Positions 22,801 through 33,050 of a stretch of DNA of 64,000 nucleotides are shown in pieces. Under the pieces are notes generated by a model, which saw only the letters and a list, made by a program, of their open reading frames with translations, was not told where the DNA came from and searched no databases. This DNA is from Massospora cicadina (Eukaryota > Entomophthoromycota > Entomophthoromycetes > Entomophthorales > Entomophthoraceae), in contig JAKSZP010013317.1 of NCBI GenBank assembly GCA_022478985.1, forward strand, positions 62,001 through 126,000. The letters run 5' to 3'. How positions within the stretch are numbered: the first letter of the stretch is position 1; the number at the start of each line of letters is the position of its first letter. The position numbers and the translations under genes are program-made.

Positions 22801-23482
22801 AAGAGGTACAGGGGCTACCCATCCATGATGGCGTGATCCCCATTCGACCCCAAGTCCTATCCAGGGTGGACTACCTGGACATGATGGACATCCCTTATTC
22901 CACTGAGACCCAAAAGACTATCTGGAAATACGCACACCATCCTCTGTTGCAGCCTCAAGTCCGTTCCCATGTGTGGCGCTGCCTGAGGCGGGTGTATCGC
23001 ACAGCTGAGCGCTCTAATGCTTTACACTCATCCTGTGTCGTGTGTGGCCAGTATGGAACGCTGTTTCACCGCCTGGAGAAGTGCCCCACCTCTAAAGTAA
23101 TATGGCGCGAAGTCCAACGTCTGCTAGGCCAGGAGCAAACACATCCCTTCAGTCTGTCAAGAGATATGTTTGCTTCATCAATGGCCTCCCCCTCCCACCC
23201 TCCCTTCGTGCTCTGGTGGTTGCAATCGCCATGTGGACTATCCACACGATTGTCTTGGATGCCATCGCTGGCTCCATCCCCACCCTCCCTGAAGCTGTCC
23301 ACAGATTCCGGTCTCATTTGGTGGATCACTTTCAAGCGTGGATGTTTGGATATCTCCCACCACGTCGCCGGCAGCTGGTCTCCTCCTGGTTCCCAGTCTG
23401 GTTCATCAAATCAGACCCCTTCCTCCACACGTGCTCAATAGTGGCTACGCCCCCTACACACGTTCCCTCCCCCTTCCCATAA
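19870..23482 (+). pseudogene. LINE-alpha ORF2: APE-RT-knuckle, frameshifted
   Basis: The endonuclease is damaged at its start: the Glu motif reads AIQKTHCP followed by a stop. IYAPNG, SDMNCW, IDLILAP and FSDHRLVS remain. The RT has KCPGPDGIPYEFYKK, QKAYDRVNW, RRGLRQGDPLSPLLYNF and FADD at 21917-21928, all intact in one long frame at 21476-22370. Frame changes occur near 20600, 21400, 22370 and 23200. The knuckle CVVCGQYGTLFHRLEKC lies at 23034-23084, and the C-terminus ends at 23482. Confidence 0.9.
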
Positions 23483-23599
23483 GTGGCGTTCCCGCTGGCA
23501 ACAAGAGATAGCATCGCTTCTCTGGGGTGCCTCACCTGGTACTGAGTTTTGTCTCGTCTGAGTCAAATTCGGAAGTGTCCGTCCCATGGTCAGCCTTCC

Positions 23600-23632
23600 C
23601 GTAATAAATTTAAAACCGCAATAAATTTAAAA
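23600..23632 (+). repeat. Duplicated 3' tail unit of LINE-alpha copy 2
   Basis: GTAATAAATTTAAAAC is followed by CGCAATAAATTTAAA, an imperfect tandem repeat of the tail. Copies 0 and 1 carry a single unit. Repeated tails are common in LINEs that use short non-poly(A) ends. Confidence 0.6.
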
Positions 23633-23647
23633 TTCTTTTAAATGGCT
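23633..23647. repeat. TSD of LINE-alpha copy 2, right
   Basis: Exact copy of 18335-18349. Confidence 0.95.
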
Positions 23648-24440
23648 GTGATCCTCTTGAGATTTCACAAGGCTCACCCTGAATGTCACTTAGGTAAAGA
23701 ATATGTAATGCCCTTAGACCAAAGATCCAACAATTGTTAGATAGATTGTGACGATTATTGTAATTCTCTTTATGGGTAGGTTTGCTCTGCATGATCCCAC
23801 TTCCTCTTTAACCAATGAAGGTCGGCTGGTTTGCACTTTCACATTAAGCAGTCCAAACATAAATTTCACCTCTTCAAGTATTAATTATGAAGGGTGTATA
23901 TAAAGCCTCTACAAGTGCTGGAAACAAAGAGCAGTGCAAAAAAATTATTGTGGAATTTTGAATTGCAATCTTGACAACAAAGTCTACCATTGCTTTAGCA
24001 CCCAGCAAGATCTGAGCCTCATGGTAAAATTGGTCAGAAACTCGGCGGTAGTTTCCATTTTCTTGAACTGAATGGCCATAAAAGCATTTTTTGAGCAGCC
24101 ATAAATTCAGGACTTCCAAACTCTTGTAAAATTGTGTTTTCCACATCAGCAAAGATCTGATTTTTCTCAGGTAATTAGGCACGGTCAGCTCTCTCTGGTC
24201 ATCTAAACAGTAATTTTATAGCAGTGGCCTTAAAAGTTCATCGGCTCCATGCATGGTCATCCTAAAGAATTTCAAAATTATCTTCTAATTCTGGTGTTTG
24301 TAAATTTACAAAGATTAATTGTATTAAAAGCACTGGAATACTGGGTAGAAGTTTCCTGATATGGACTACATTGTGGTAGGACTAACTTGAGGCCCTAGGT
24401 TGCTAGCACATGGTTGACTCAGTTAGGAGTTAGAACCTCC
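23648..24440 (-). pseudogene. G1 gag remnant
   Basis: Minus-strand reading in broken frames gives VYKFTNTRIRGDFEILKDD, ENTILQEFGSPEFMAAQKML and FYHEAQILLGAKAMVDFVV, the general look of a Ty3/gypsy gag core (tryptophan and charged helix pattern). It continues the G1 reading interrupted at 18334. The 5' LTR of G1 should lie further right but was not recognised. Confidence 0.5.
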
Positions 24441-24479
24441 ACGGAAGGAGTCAAAGCAAACAAATTTGGAAGAATTGAA

Positions 24480-24915
24480 TGAGTAGAGATGAATAATTGA
24501 TTGACAGGATTCTTATTTTTGAATTAGAGAAGTAACACACATCTAAATCATTATTAAAAGTTCTCTAAAAGAAATTGTATTGAAGTCAACCTCCATGACT
24601 TTTCATCAAACCTTTTCAAAATCTATCAATTGCTTTTCATAGTCACATTGTACAATAGTCAATTATTTATATCACTAGAGCACTACTACATCTTAAATAT
24701 AGTGATTTGACTATAATTAAAACTTGCTTATACTATTTTTAGATTGTATTATCTGGTAAATTTTGTCATTTATTTGTGTATAACTTTAATATAGTCTCGT
24801 CAATAATGAAAATTTTAATAACTTTACCGAATACTCATGCTATACAGTAGAAAAATTGGACCTGACAAGTATAGCCTGTGAAAGTAGTGATTAAATAGGC
24901 CACTCACTACATAAT
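24480..24915 (+). repeat. LTR 3' portion of a gypsy element (G6)
   Basis: Very AT-rich sequence followed at 24916 by TTGTGCTCACTACAGGGA, the same type of primer-binding site that follows the G2 and G5 LTRs. The left limit is a guess. No partner LTR was identified in the window. Confidence 0.4.
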
Positions 24916-25916
24916 TTGTGCTCACTACAGGGACTTTAGTAACTAAAAAATAAATTATAAACCTTACAATGGACCTGAGTCAGGAAGGAGAGATTGGTGA
25001 GATAAACCAATCAGTCATTTATACATTAATTTTCCCAATATCAATCAACTGGAATTGAATAAATTTGGTTTTATTATTCTCCTTTGGTTTAAGATTTGAG
25101 ACTTTTATACTAACTGCAGAGCATCTGAGACAGACTGGGGCATGTTGCTTTAGGGGATTCTGGCTCTTTGGCCATGAAAAATCTGATTTAGTGCTCACTT
25201 TATTTTATTGACAGGAAGATAATGATCAGCTGATTCACCAATATGAGAATCTACAGTCTCTGCGGCATACCAAATACTACAGCAAGCTAATAGCCTATCT
25301 CAGATGAGGCAATATTTTTGCTGAGTATCTTAAACCTGCTGTGAAATCTCCCAGCTGAACATCTTTTAGCACCATTATCTAAACATGGATCTATTTAACA
25401 GGAACCTAAAATGTGGAAATACTGCAAAACCTGAATAGGCAGCACAAATAAAGCTTCTGAGGGGTATGTAAGACTGTTAATGACAACCATAGCCTTAGGT
25501 TACAAATCTCGCAGTGATTTGATGAAATTATTATCAGATAAGTTTTAAATTCTGGACATAATATATAAATCTATGGGCAACTTTGGGGTCACCAATGTAT
25601 GGATCCAGGGGATAACTTGAATCAGGGAGGAGGTCAGACGTATCTGTGTTACTCTGAGGAACATCACTTGATAGGTTGATGTAGTTTATGCACTTTACCA
25701 ATACACTCACCACAAAAATGGGTAGCTGTACAGCATATGAGAAAGCAACCACAAATCACCAACCACCTTCTACTGAGTTGCACCAATTCAGCAATCAACA
25801 AACAGCTATGCAGAAGGATCTTGTAGATTTGAGAGGATTAATTAGGACGCTACAGCAAGTAAGTGGAGATCACCTCCAATAAATCATCAAACTAGGTCAT
25901 CATAGCTTCAAACTTC

Positions 25917-25933
25917 ATAACAATAGAACTCTT
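25917..25933. repeat. TSD of the 18-bp micro-retrocopy, left
   Basis: ATAACAATAGAACTCTT is repeated exactly at 25952-25968. Confidence 0.85.
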
Positions 25934-25951
25934 TTTTTAGTACTATATGGT
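25934..25951 (-). mobile_element. 18-bp micro-insertion with half-LINE tail
   Basis: On the minus strand the insert reads ACCATATAGTACTAAAAA, nearly the last 18 bases of the 43-bp insert at 7568-7610 (ACCATCTAGTACTAAA). It is bracketed by perfect 17-bp repeats. I interpret it as an extremely 5'-truncated retrocopy; a slippage duplication with filler is the alternative. Confidence 0.65.
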
Positions 25952-25968
25952 ATAACAATAGAACTCTT
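25952..25968. repeat. TSD of the 18-bp micro-retrocopy, right
   Basis: Exact copy of 25917-25933. Confidence 0.85.
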
Positions 25969-26660
25969 CATAAAAGTAAATTGTGAGGACTTACACACTA
26001 TTTTGCATAACATGCAACAAAGCCTTACAGACTTGCATTAGTCCAAGCTACAATATCTCTAATAATAAAATAAACCGTACCATGTAGGAGCATTATATCT
26101 TAGGTGAGATACAAAATATCAGATGGTGACTTCTTGTCAGGGTAACGGAAGATAAGTTTAGACTGTACTGTCAGTCTGGATGCAGAAGCACCCAAATGGC
26201 ATTCCAGAAATGCCAGGGGCATTGCCACATAAAAGACGTTTAAGTGTGCTGGGGTATGAGTAACAATGGGTTCCTAATGACCACAAATGTAAAGGAAAAC
26301 CTGGCGAGAAATCAGGTTGTTGCAGCCCCAGGGCCAATGGGCCTGGCCATAGGGAGTTGTGTGATCAGGGAAAAGTCCATAAAGGTCTTGGTAGAATAGG
26401 CCCAAAGAATATAAAGAGGATCAAAATTATGAATATGACTTAGATAGCCTAGTTGATATGCGGGTCATGAAGCCACATTTTAAATGTCATGGGGGTTTGG
26501 CAAGAAAATCTTGAACTTAATTATATGAATTTAAGCATGAAAAGATTTTTTTATTGGAGTTAAAAATAAAAGAATTGCCCATCAACTTTTGTCAATGTGT
26601 TACAATTGCTTACATAGACAGCTGATTATGAAAATATAGCTTAGGAAAGTATGGGGTTGA

Positions 26661-28556
26661 AAAAAACTCTCTTTACACTTGGCTTAAATTTCTGAGAAAA
26701 TTACATGAATTAACAAAGAAGTAAATTTTGATCGCCCATTGTAGTTTAGCTCCAATGTCCTCAGATTCTCCGCTGGCTGCTCCAGTGTGAGGCAGCGGCA
26801 AAACTCCCCTGCCATTTTCTGTCTGGCAGGAAAACGCTCTTGGACTGGCTCACCCAGTCATTCCAAACCCTTGGGATGATTCGATCCCTCCTAAGGATCT
26901 TGACGCCCAACTTGCTCATACCCAAGATGTACCTCGCTGCCCCCTGGTGCTCCCCCAGAGCAACATGTGCTATGGCCTAAGGGTTGACTATGGGAAACTC
27001 TTACCGTACAACGGCCAAGCCATTATTAAAATGGCACAGGTGGTGCTGACATCGCCAAATTTATAGATTTCCGCCCCTATAGGGGCATTTTGACCTCAGA
27101 TTTGCCTGTGAAGCTGACACCAACACTGCAGCAACTGTGCCCATGGTATTCCAGGGTACCTCTCTTCCCTTAATTTGGACCCAGCTCCCAGCAGACACCA
27201 CTTTCAGTGGTTCAGTTTGCTGGGTTGCCTTCCCATCTCTCCCCCAAAGGCCTCCGCCACAAGCTCATGGAAGGTTTAGCCATTTATGGTGCAGACCCTG
27301 TTTTGCAGATTGTGGTTCTATATGGGGCGAATCAACTGGCTGGTCCTCAAACCTTTTTGACAATCTACCCTAGTCATCATGATACCCATCTTGCGATTCC
27401 CCCCACACTGTGATCAGATCCACCTCTCATCACCCATTCTGGGCGCGCATCAAAAATGGCTGTGCCATTTGCCCCTTGTGCTTTGAGATTGACCACTAAA
27501 AGTTCAAGTGCCCCACAGTTTCCACTTCTGCCACTGTTTCCTTGGGCGTTGGGCCCATGGCTGTTTTACCCTAATTTTTTGAATGAGGCTCAATCCACCC
27601 ACCCCAACCTCAGGCAAAATTTGGCACTGCTCTAAAAGTGACAGCCAATCAGAACATAAATTCCTAAAAATTTGAATCAAAATTCAACTGATAACAAAAT
27701 CCTGAGTTGATTGCTGAATCAGTTTCAGCTGAGCTGCCTTAGTCAACAACATGTGGCCAATCAGCTCCTGTCACTGACCCAATTTTGATGGCTGGCCCAG
27801 TGCTAGCCAAATCCAATCCGTTTGAGGCTCTCAAATGGATTGATGAGGACAAACAGCTTTACCAAGTAAAACCAGATTTTGCTTTGGAGGAGTTTTTGTT
27901 GCCCCTCCCAAATTGTAAGCCCCACCATTTTCGCTCAAAAAACGGTTTTCCTATTTATAATAATATTAAAGAATGGCATTTGAGGCTGCGGCTGCCCCTA
28001 CCAACACCTACTTCACCAGCAACTTCATGTGGTGATGGAGCCCCTTGTTGAGGATATTACCATCCCCAATTTTCCCCATGATTTTGAGGAAGATACGAAG
28101 TATGAATTTGAGGAGATTGCTTTTGGTGCAATCCATGCTTACATTGATGCAGCAAAAACTTTTTTAACCCCAATTATCCCCAAACCCCATAGCGCATCAA
28201 GTCATTCACTTTTGTGCCTGCTCTCATCACTTTCGCTGATTATCAACTTGTTCAATATGTTGAGGCAATGGACACTGCCAGCCTCATTAACGAAGAAAAC
28301 CCCAAATTATACCTCCTTATGCCTCATGTCACTTATGCTCCTTCCCCAATGTTGTCCTCCATGGTCTTCCAGCTAAAGCGGGCGCTGGAAAAAAGTTTCC
28401 TCAAATCATCCTCACCTTCTGATATGGCTTCCTAGGATGTTAGCTGAGGTGCCATATTAGTAATTTTTATTTCTAATACTCCCTTTGTTTGTCCCATTTG
28501 CAGATAAAGATGCATGACGGCTCCCCCTTTTGGTTGGGCACCACTGGTGCTAAAAA
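26661..28556 (+). mobile_element. Half-LINE hL1 (ORF1-only non-LTR element), about 1.9 kb
   Basis: Starts with AAAAAAACTCTCTTTAC, aligning with the 5' end of hL2 (60891), and shares a 5' leader ending TGTCCTCAGATTCTC just after the ORF start. It carries a single ORF region (26755-28435) with no endonuclease or RT. It ends with CTCCCCCTTTTGGTTGGGCA then a stem-forming GCACCACTGGTGC and AAAAAT. Its length matches hL2 (1918 bp). No secure TSD was found, so it is probably older than hL2. Confidence 0.75.
26755..28435 (+). pseudogene. hL1 ORF: RRM-like plus CCHC plus unknown C-terminal domain, broken
   Basis: From ATG 26755: MSSDSPLAAPV, a stop, then PFSVWQENALGLAHPVIPNP, YGLRVDYGKLLPYNGQAI and an RRM-like segment (VVQFAGLPSHLSPKGLRHKL). 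The CCHC site at 27470-27511 reads CPLCFEIDHXKFKC, with a stop inside. A linker and a C-terminal domain follow: FEEDTKYEFEEIAFGAIHAY, RIKSFTFVPALITFADYQL, VQYVEAMDTASL and LLMPHVTYAPSPMLSSMVFQ, ending KSSSPSDMAS at 28435. Several frame changes occur. The original protein was about 560 residues. The C-terminal domain is not recognised. Confidence 0.7.
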
Positions 28557-28569
28557 TATTTAGCCCAAG

Positions 28570-29320
28570 ATTGACCAGAAGAGTTGTATTAAATCTAAAT
28601 AAGCCTAGTGAGATTTTGAATGTTTAATATATCATAAGACACTATTTATTGTGGATCTTTGGATAAACTCTTTCCCAAATATGTGCATAATTTATTTTTT
28701 ACCAAGTGAGCAATCTATAAATTCAATTGACAACTTTCATAGTTTCCTTGATTCCACCCTAATGCAGGTTTTGAGTGCAAAACCTGTACTGGCTAGAAAC
28801 CTTCTTGGGTTGGTATATTTGTCCCAAGGTCGACCCACCTCAAATATTTTAACTGACATAGTTTCCTAACAGAGTAACATCTAATTGTTTGATAGGGACA
28901 TTGGTCTCAGAGTGAAAGGCATAGATATTACCTCTTATCCCCATTAAATCTATTAGGCTTGATGATCATCTGGGGCATAAAATTAGTTCCATTGTCCATG
29001 AGTAAAAAACTGGGGGGATCCATGCTAATAATTAATCTTCAAAGAAATCTTAGAAGTTGTTGTGGATACTAATTCTTTTACCACCTTTTCCTCCACCCAC
29101 TTGGTGAGGTGATCAATAGATACAATTATATACTTAAACTGACCAGAAGTATTAGCCAAAGGGACCACAATGTCATTAGAAATGGTGTGACATGCAAAAT
29201 TATGGTGAATTAATTAGTAATAAAGTTGATTTTGGTAATGCGCTCAGCTTGACATTTCTTGGCAACAGATGAGTGTTTCATTAATATCAAATGACATGGA
29301 ATCCCTAGAATATTGAGATT
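28570..29320 (-). pseudogene. G3 Ty3/gypsy integrase remnant
   Basis: Minus-strand frames give QFKYIIVSIDHLTKWVEEK (first catalytic Asp), then LMDNGTNFMPQMI (second catalytic Asp region). The section left of 28900 should hold the integrase C-terminus but is too decayed to follow. G3 ends somewhere before the hL1 end at 28556; no 3' LTR was identified. Confidence 0.7.
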
Positions 29321-29499
29321 ATAATTGTTCAAGCATTTTGTTGTATCAACTGTGCCCCATCGCCTTATGTGCAGCTATGATCAAATCTGTTCACTAGATG
29401 GGCCTAGGAAACAAAGAGAGTTCATTATTAGTCATAAAAAGTTCTCTTCCCTCACTAGTATATTCTACATCAGTTATCTAGTGCTTGTTGAACCTCTTC

Positions 29500-30080
29500 T
29501 GATTCATCCTCATATAGAAAATGTCATTTTCTCAAACATCTCATAATTTAATCCAGCCATTAAAGCTACTATGGGAAGATGGTAGAGTCTGTCATCGTTT
29601 TGATGTTTAATGCTGGGCCATATATATTCAAAATCATACGCTTGTAATTCTAACGCCCAGAATTTCATTAATTCTTCTGACTTGTTTCTGTTCTGAAACC
29701 AGCGCAGAGAGGCATAATCTTTCACCACATTAAAGTGTACTTCAATAATTTAAGCTCAAAACTGTTTACAAGAATAAATTGATGACTAGAAACTCTTTTT
29801 TCTATAATGATGTTATTATATTCATGAACATCCAATGTTTGACTTCAGTAAACCGCAGGATGGTCTACTTTGTCAAAAAAAGTTAAGATAACACCTCTCC
29901 TATGGCAGTGAGTGAGGCATCTGACTAAAAAATAGATAGTTTTAAAAGTTTGAATATATATAAGATTAGACGCTTTAGCGAGGCAAAGCATTAATTTTTT
30001 AAGGCAGCTGGCAGTTCCCCGTCTATTTGAGTTATTCCAGTCTTAAGAAGTAGAAATAACATCTTACCTATTTTACTAAA
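29500..30080 (-). pseudogene. G3 RNase H and RT thumb remnant
   Basis: From 30080 leftward the minus strand reads FSKIGKMLFLLLKTGITQI then GELPAALK (RT thumb/connection), SDASLTAIGEVLS (RNase H TDAS motif, Thr changed to Ser) and finally WALELQAYDFEYIWPSIKH, the connection segment before integrase. Stops occur throughout. It is separated from the rest of RT by the solo LTR at 30081-31273. Confidence 0.8.
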
Positions 30081-31273
30081 TGATGCGGATTTTGTTCTGC
30101 TGCACTATGGATTTATTAGTGTTTAGATCATTATTATGAGGACTTCAGGTCCTTGTTGTTTCACCGTCATTGTGTACTTTAAACTACAAATCCACAGTGT
30201 AACTCCCCAACCCATTAGACAAACAACTTCACCTTGGATTAATTAATCCCACTTGGTTAGCACCAGCGAGCTCTCAGCCCCCTTTCTGGGTAGCTTGGAT
30301 CCTGGATACCTCACACTCATGGTCAACACCCCCTCAGTCTCTTGTTGTAGTGGCCAGTTAAGCAAGTCCTATGGGGATTTACAGTAGCTTCAATGTATGA
30401 GTTGTAGCGCTGACCACCCCAGGTGCACTCACTCAGCACCTACATTTGGGGATCTCCAGTCTCACCACTACTAATTAAGCAGCTTCCACTAACAACTAAT
30501 AAATTGGGTGAAGTAGTGATCTTTATTAAGAGGAAAACTTTTTATGCTTTATGTGTTTTACTGGAAATCTGCTGCCCATCAATGATAATCAGCACTTCTT
30601 GCTGAAATCCTAAACTATATCAGCAAAAGCTGCGGTAATAGCTCCTTCAAAATTATCACAATCATACACCAAGTATTAAGTTAGTTCATCCTCAGCATTG
30701 ATTGCCACTAATTGTATATATATCACTAATTTAAATCATTCTTAAATATCCTCAGCCTTAGTCACCAATAATTTAGAACCCATTATTTTTAATTTCCATT
30801 GATTGGCCACCTGTCAGAATGCTTAGCACCACAGCTGACAATATGTTTATTTTCAGCATAAGTCGTCATTAAATCCCAGAATAATAGATGATTTAATTAT
30901 CCTCGCATCAGATCCCATTATTTGTAACTACTTCAATATCAAATGATAATTCCCCAGTTATTTAGTTCTAGATTATCCTCAGTCTCAAGTCGCCAGTAAA
31001 CCCAACTAATTTATAAATATTAACTTTATCAATTATTCTCAACTTCAGTCGCTGGTAATCAAAACATAAATTCTTATTAGGGATCATCCCTGATACTTTC
31101 CAGATCTGGCAGAATATCAAAATGTCACAATTAGCAAAATGGGGAGCACAATTTAGCAATGGATAGCTAATATATTGAGTGAAATGAGTTAATTAATCGT
31201 CTTACTGGCCCCAAATAATTGTGATCCTAATTTTGGAACTATGGAATGAATCAATCAGGTTGACGTTCCTACA
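30081..31273. mobile_element. Solo LTR inserted in the G3 RT thumb
   Basis: A 1193-bp non-coding block that begins TGATGCGG and ends CCTACA, giving TG...CA termini on either strand. It splits the conserved thumb sequence (LGMVGYYCQF on the right, FSKIG on the left). Flanks are CTAAA (30076-30080) and ATAAA (31274-31278), a probable 5-bp TSD with one mismatch. It is homologous to about 50433-51550. It contains several degenerate copies of a motif like ATCCTCAGCATTAGTCGCCA. Confidence 0.75.
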
Positions 31274-31900
31274 ATAAAATTCTTCAAAACTGGCAGTAAT
31301 ATCCAACCATTCCTAGGTTTACCAGAATATCATGCTTGTTACTTATAAGAGTTTTTCAATAGACTTAACCTTGGCGAGCTGAGGCCATAAACTTTGTTTG
31401 TCAATGACAAACCCAATATACTCAGGTTGTTCATGGAGGTAATTACACTTATGAAGGTTATTTTCTGGATCATCTTTGGCCAGCCATAAAAAAACTTCTT
31501 CTTGATGCTGAAGATGCTCTGTAAATTTTCTGTAAAATACATTTATATGTTCCAAATACACTAACAATCAGGAGATTTTTTAATCCCCCAATATAATATA
31601 CATAGCAAGCTGGAATGTCAAAAGGGTTTTACACAATTCTTTTGGCATCCTAGGTAATTAGTTTATACCATGAATTGTAATCATCCACACTTCTCCTGTT
31701 CCTCCTTAGGCATCTTAATCTGCCAATTTTCAGATATTGAATCCATAGTGGAGAATATTGTATGCTGCCTAAGTGGTATAGTGCATCGTTGATGTGAAAC
31801 AGTAGATAAGAATTTTCTTGGTCTTGTTGTTGATTTTTGGTAATTTACTACTACTCTGTTGAATCTATCCTTCTTTTTGATAACTAACAATGGGGGCCCA
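31274..31900 (-). pseudogene. G3 reverse transcriptase, palm and thumb start
   Basis: From 31890 leftward: MLVIKKKDRFNRVVVNYQKS, TIFSTMDSISENWQIKMPKE (motif A; catalytic Asp present), then MLVYLEHINVFYRKFTEHLQ (the YLDD box is now YLEH) and GFVIDKQSLWPQLAKVKSI, finishing LGMVGYYCQF at about 31280. The segment between is frameshifted. The broken catalytic box makes it inactive. Confidence 0.85.
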
Positions 31901-32952
31901 TGGACACTTGTTAATCATTAACATTGCCTGCTGCACAAGTCGGTTGGTTTCATAGTTGACATCTTCATCTTCTGCTTTTTAAACCTGATAAGATGGAGGT
32001 TAATTAACAGATGGTTACCAGTATCAATCTGGTATAGCACATCATGTGCACAGCCCCAAAGAATCTAGCCATCTTTTGCAAACTCTACGGCTATACTTAT
32101 CAAATAAAGCCAGCGCTTAGTTTTTACTTTAAAACCAGATAAATATTCTGAGATACCAGATACCAATTGGAACTCAATGCTTCAAACCCAAGATTATCTA
32201 GATTTCCAAAATCATGAGTAATTTTATACTCTTCACGGGTAAAATACTAACAAAAGTGAATATATAGTTTTGCTTAATCTGAGCGGAATAATGATAAAGG
32301 TTTTCTAACAGCGCCTGATTTTTGCCGTGTTCTGACAGAATAAGCCCGGGAGCAATGATATGTTACAATTTTAAATGGCAAAATTGGGTGACTATATTGC
32401 CGTATAATCATTGAGGGATGCTTAAAGTTTTTTAATTATAATGACTTGATGACCTGCTGATATGGTTAGGTTCATAGTAGCTCATATGGTTATCCTTAGG
32501 TACTACAATCTAATTTAACAGCTGTTTAGTATGGCCATGTAGCCATTGATAACCAATTAGCACTATAATTTTCTTGAATATGAGGTTAAAAAATCCATGT
32601 TTTAGATCCTTTGGGGCGTCATCCTTCCTTATCTATTAGCAGAAGTGTTTGTCCCAGTAACTAAAGCATATTTTCCTTAAAATAGGGCTTGATTCCATTT
32701 TTCCTCATAAAAGAGGTCTTAATAAGGAAGTCATAAATTGATTTTAAAAACCAGTGGCAGGAACGAAAATCACTAAAGAGCTATAATGCAGCAGTAATGC
32801 ACTTAATGCTCCTTTGGAGATTGTGGTCTGAGGGCTATTGGTACCATAGTTATTTGAAATTTATGTCCTTGGCAATATCCAATTTTTACCAGTTAAGTGG
32901 ATACAATATTTGGTGCTTCATCATCTATAATAGATCAAACTTTGAGCTTATC
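31901..32952 (-). pseudogene. G3 protease C-terminus and RT linker
   Basis: Near 32560-32500 the minus strand reads KIIVLIGYQWLHGHTKQLLN, matching the LGxxWLxxHNP end of gypsy retropepsins. The rest is AT-rich linker with stops. The protease reading resumes beyond LINE-beta at 38218-38520. Confidence 0.6.
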
Positions 32953-32970
32953 TACAATAAAGACAGCATA
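32953..32970. repeat. TSD of LINE-beta, left
   Basis: TACAATAAAGACAGCATA, identical to 38200-38217. Confidence 0.95.
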
Positions 32971-33050
32971 GCTTTTCTTTCTTGTAACAATCACTTTAGT
33001 TACTATGACTCGATTCAAACAGCAAATTTGGATAATCACACACAGGAAAG

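Larger units (their letters stand above)
18350..23632 (+). mobile_element. LINE-alpha copy 2, full length
   Basis: A 5.28-kb plus-strand LINE, nearly identical to copy 1. It starts ACTTTTCTTTCTCG, carries ORF1 at 18588 and ORF2 to 23482, and ends with two copies of an AATAAATTTAAA unit. Perfect 15-bp TSDs bracket it. It inserted between the gag and protease parts of G1. It keeps residues closer to the LINE-beta sequence than copies 0 and 1 do, but has frameshifts and a stop in the endonuclease, so it is inactive. Confidence 0.95.
25190..26600 (+). pseudogene. G6 gag remnant
   Basis: The stretch at 25720-25880 reads TTNHQPPSTELHQFSNQQ then KDLVDLRGLIRTLQQ, a coiled-coil-like gag N-terminus comparable to that of G2. 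Near 26200 the frame FQKCQGHCHIK resembles the first half of a gag CCHC knuckle (usually FKCQGxGHI). Stops are common. The element is cut on the right by the half-LINE hL1 at about 26661. Confidence 0.45.

Noticed and set aside
26630..28590. TSD for hL1 (ATATAGCTTAGGAAAG against ATATTTAGCCCAAGAT)
   Set aside because: Too many mismatches; no better than chance in AT-rich sequence.
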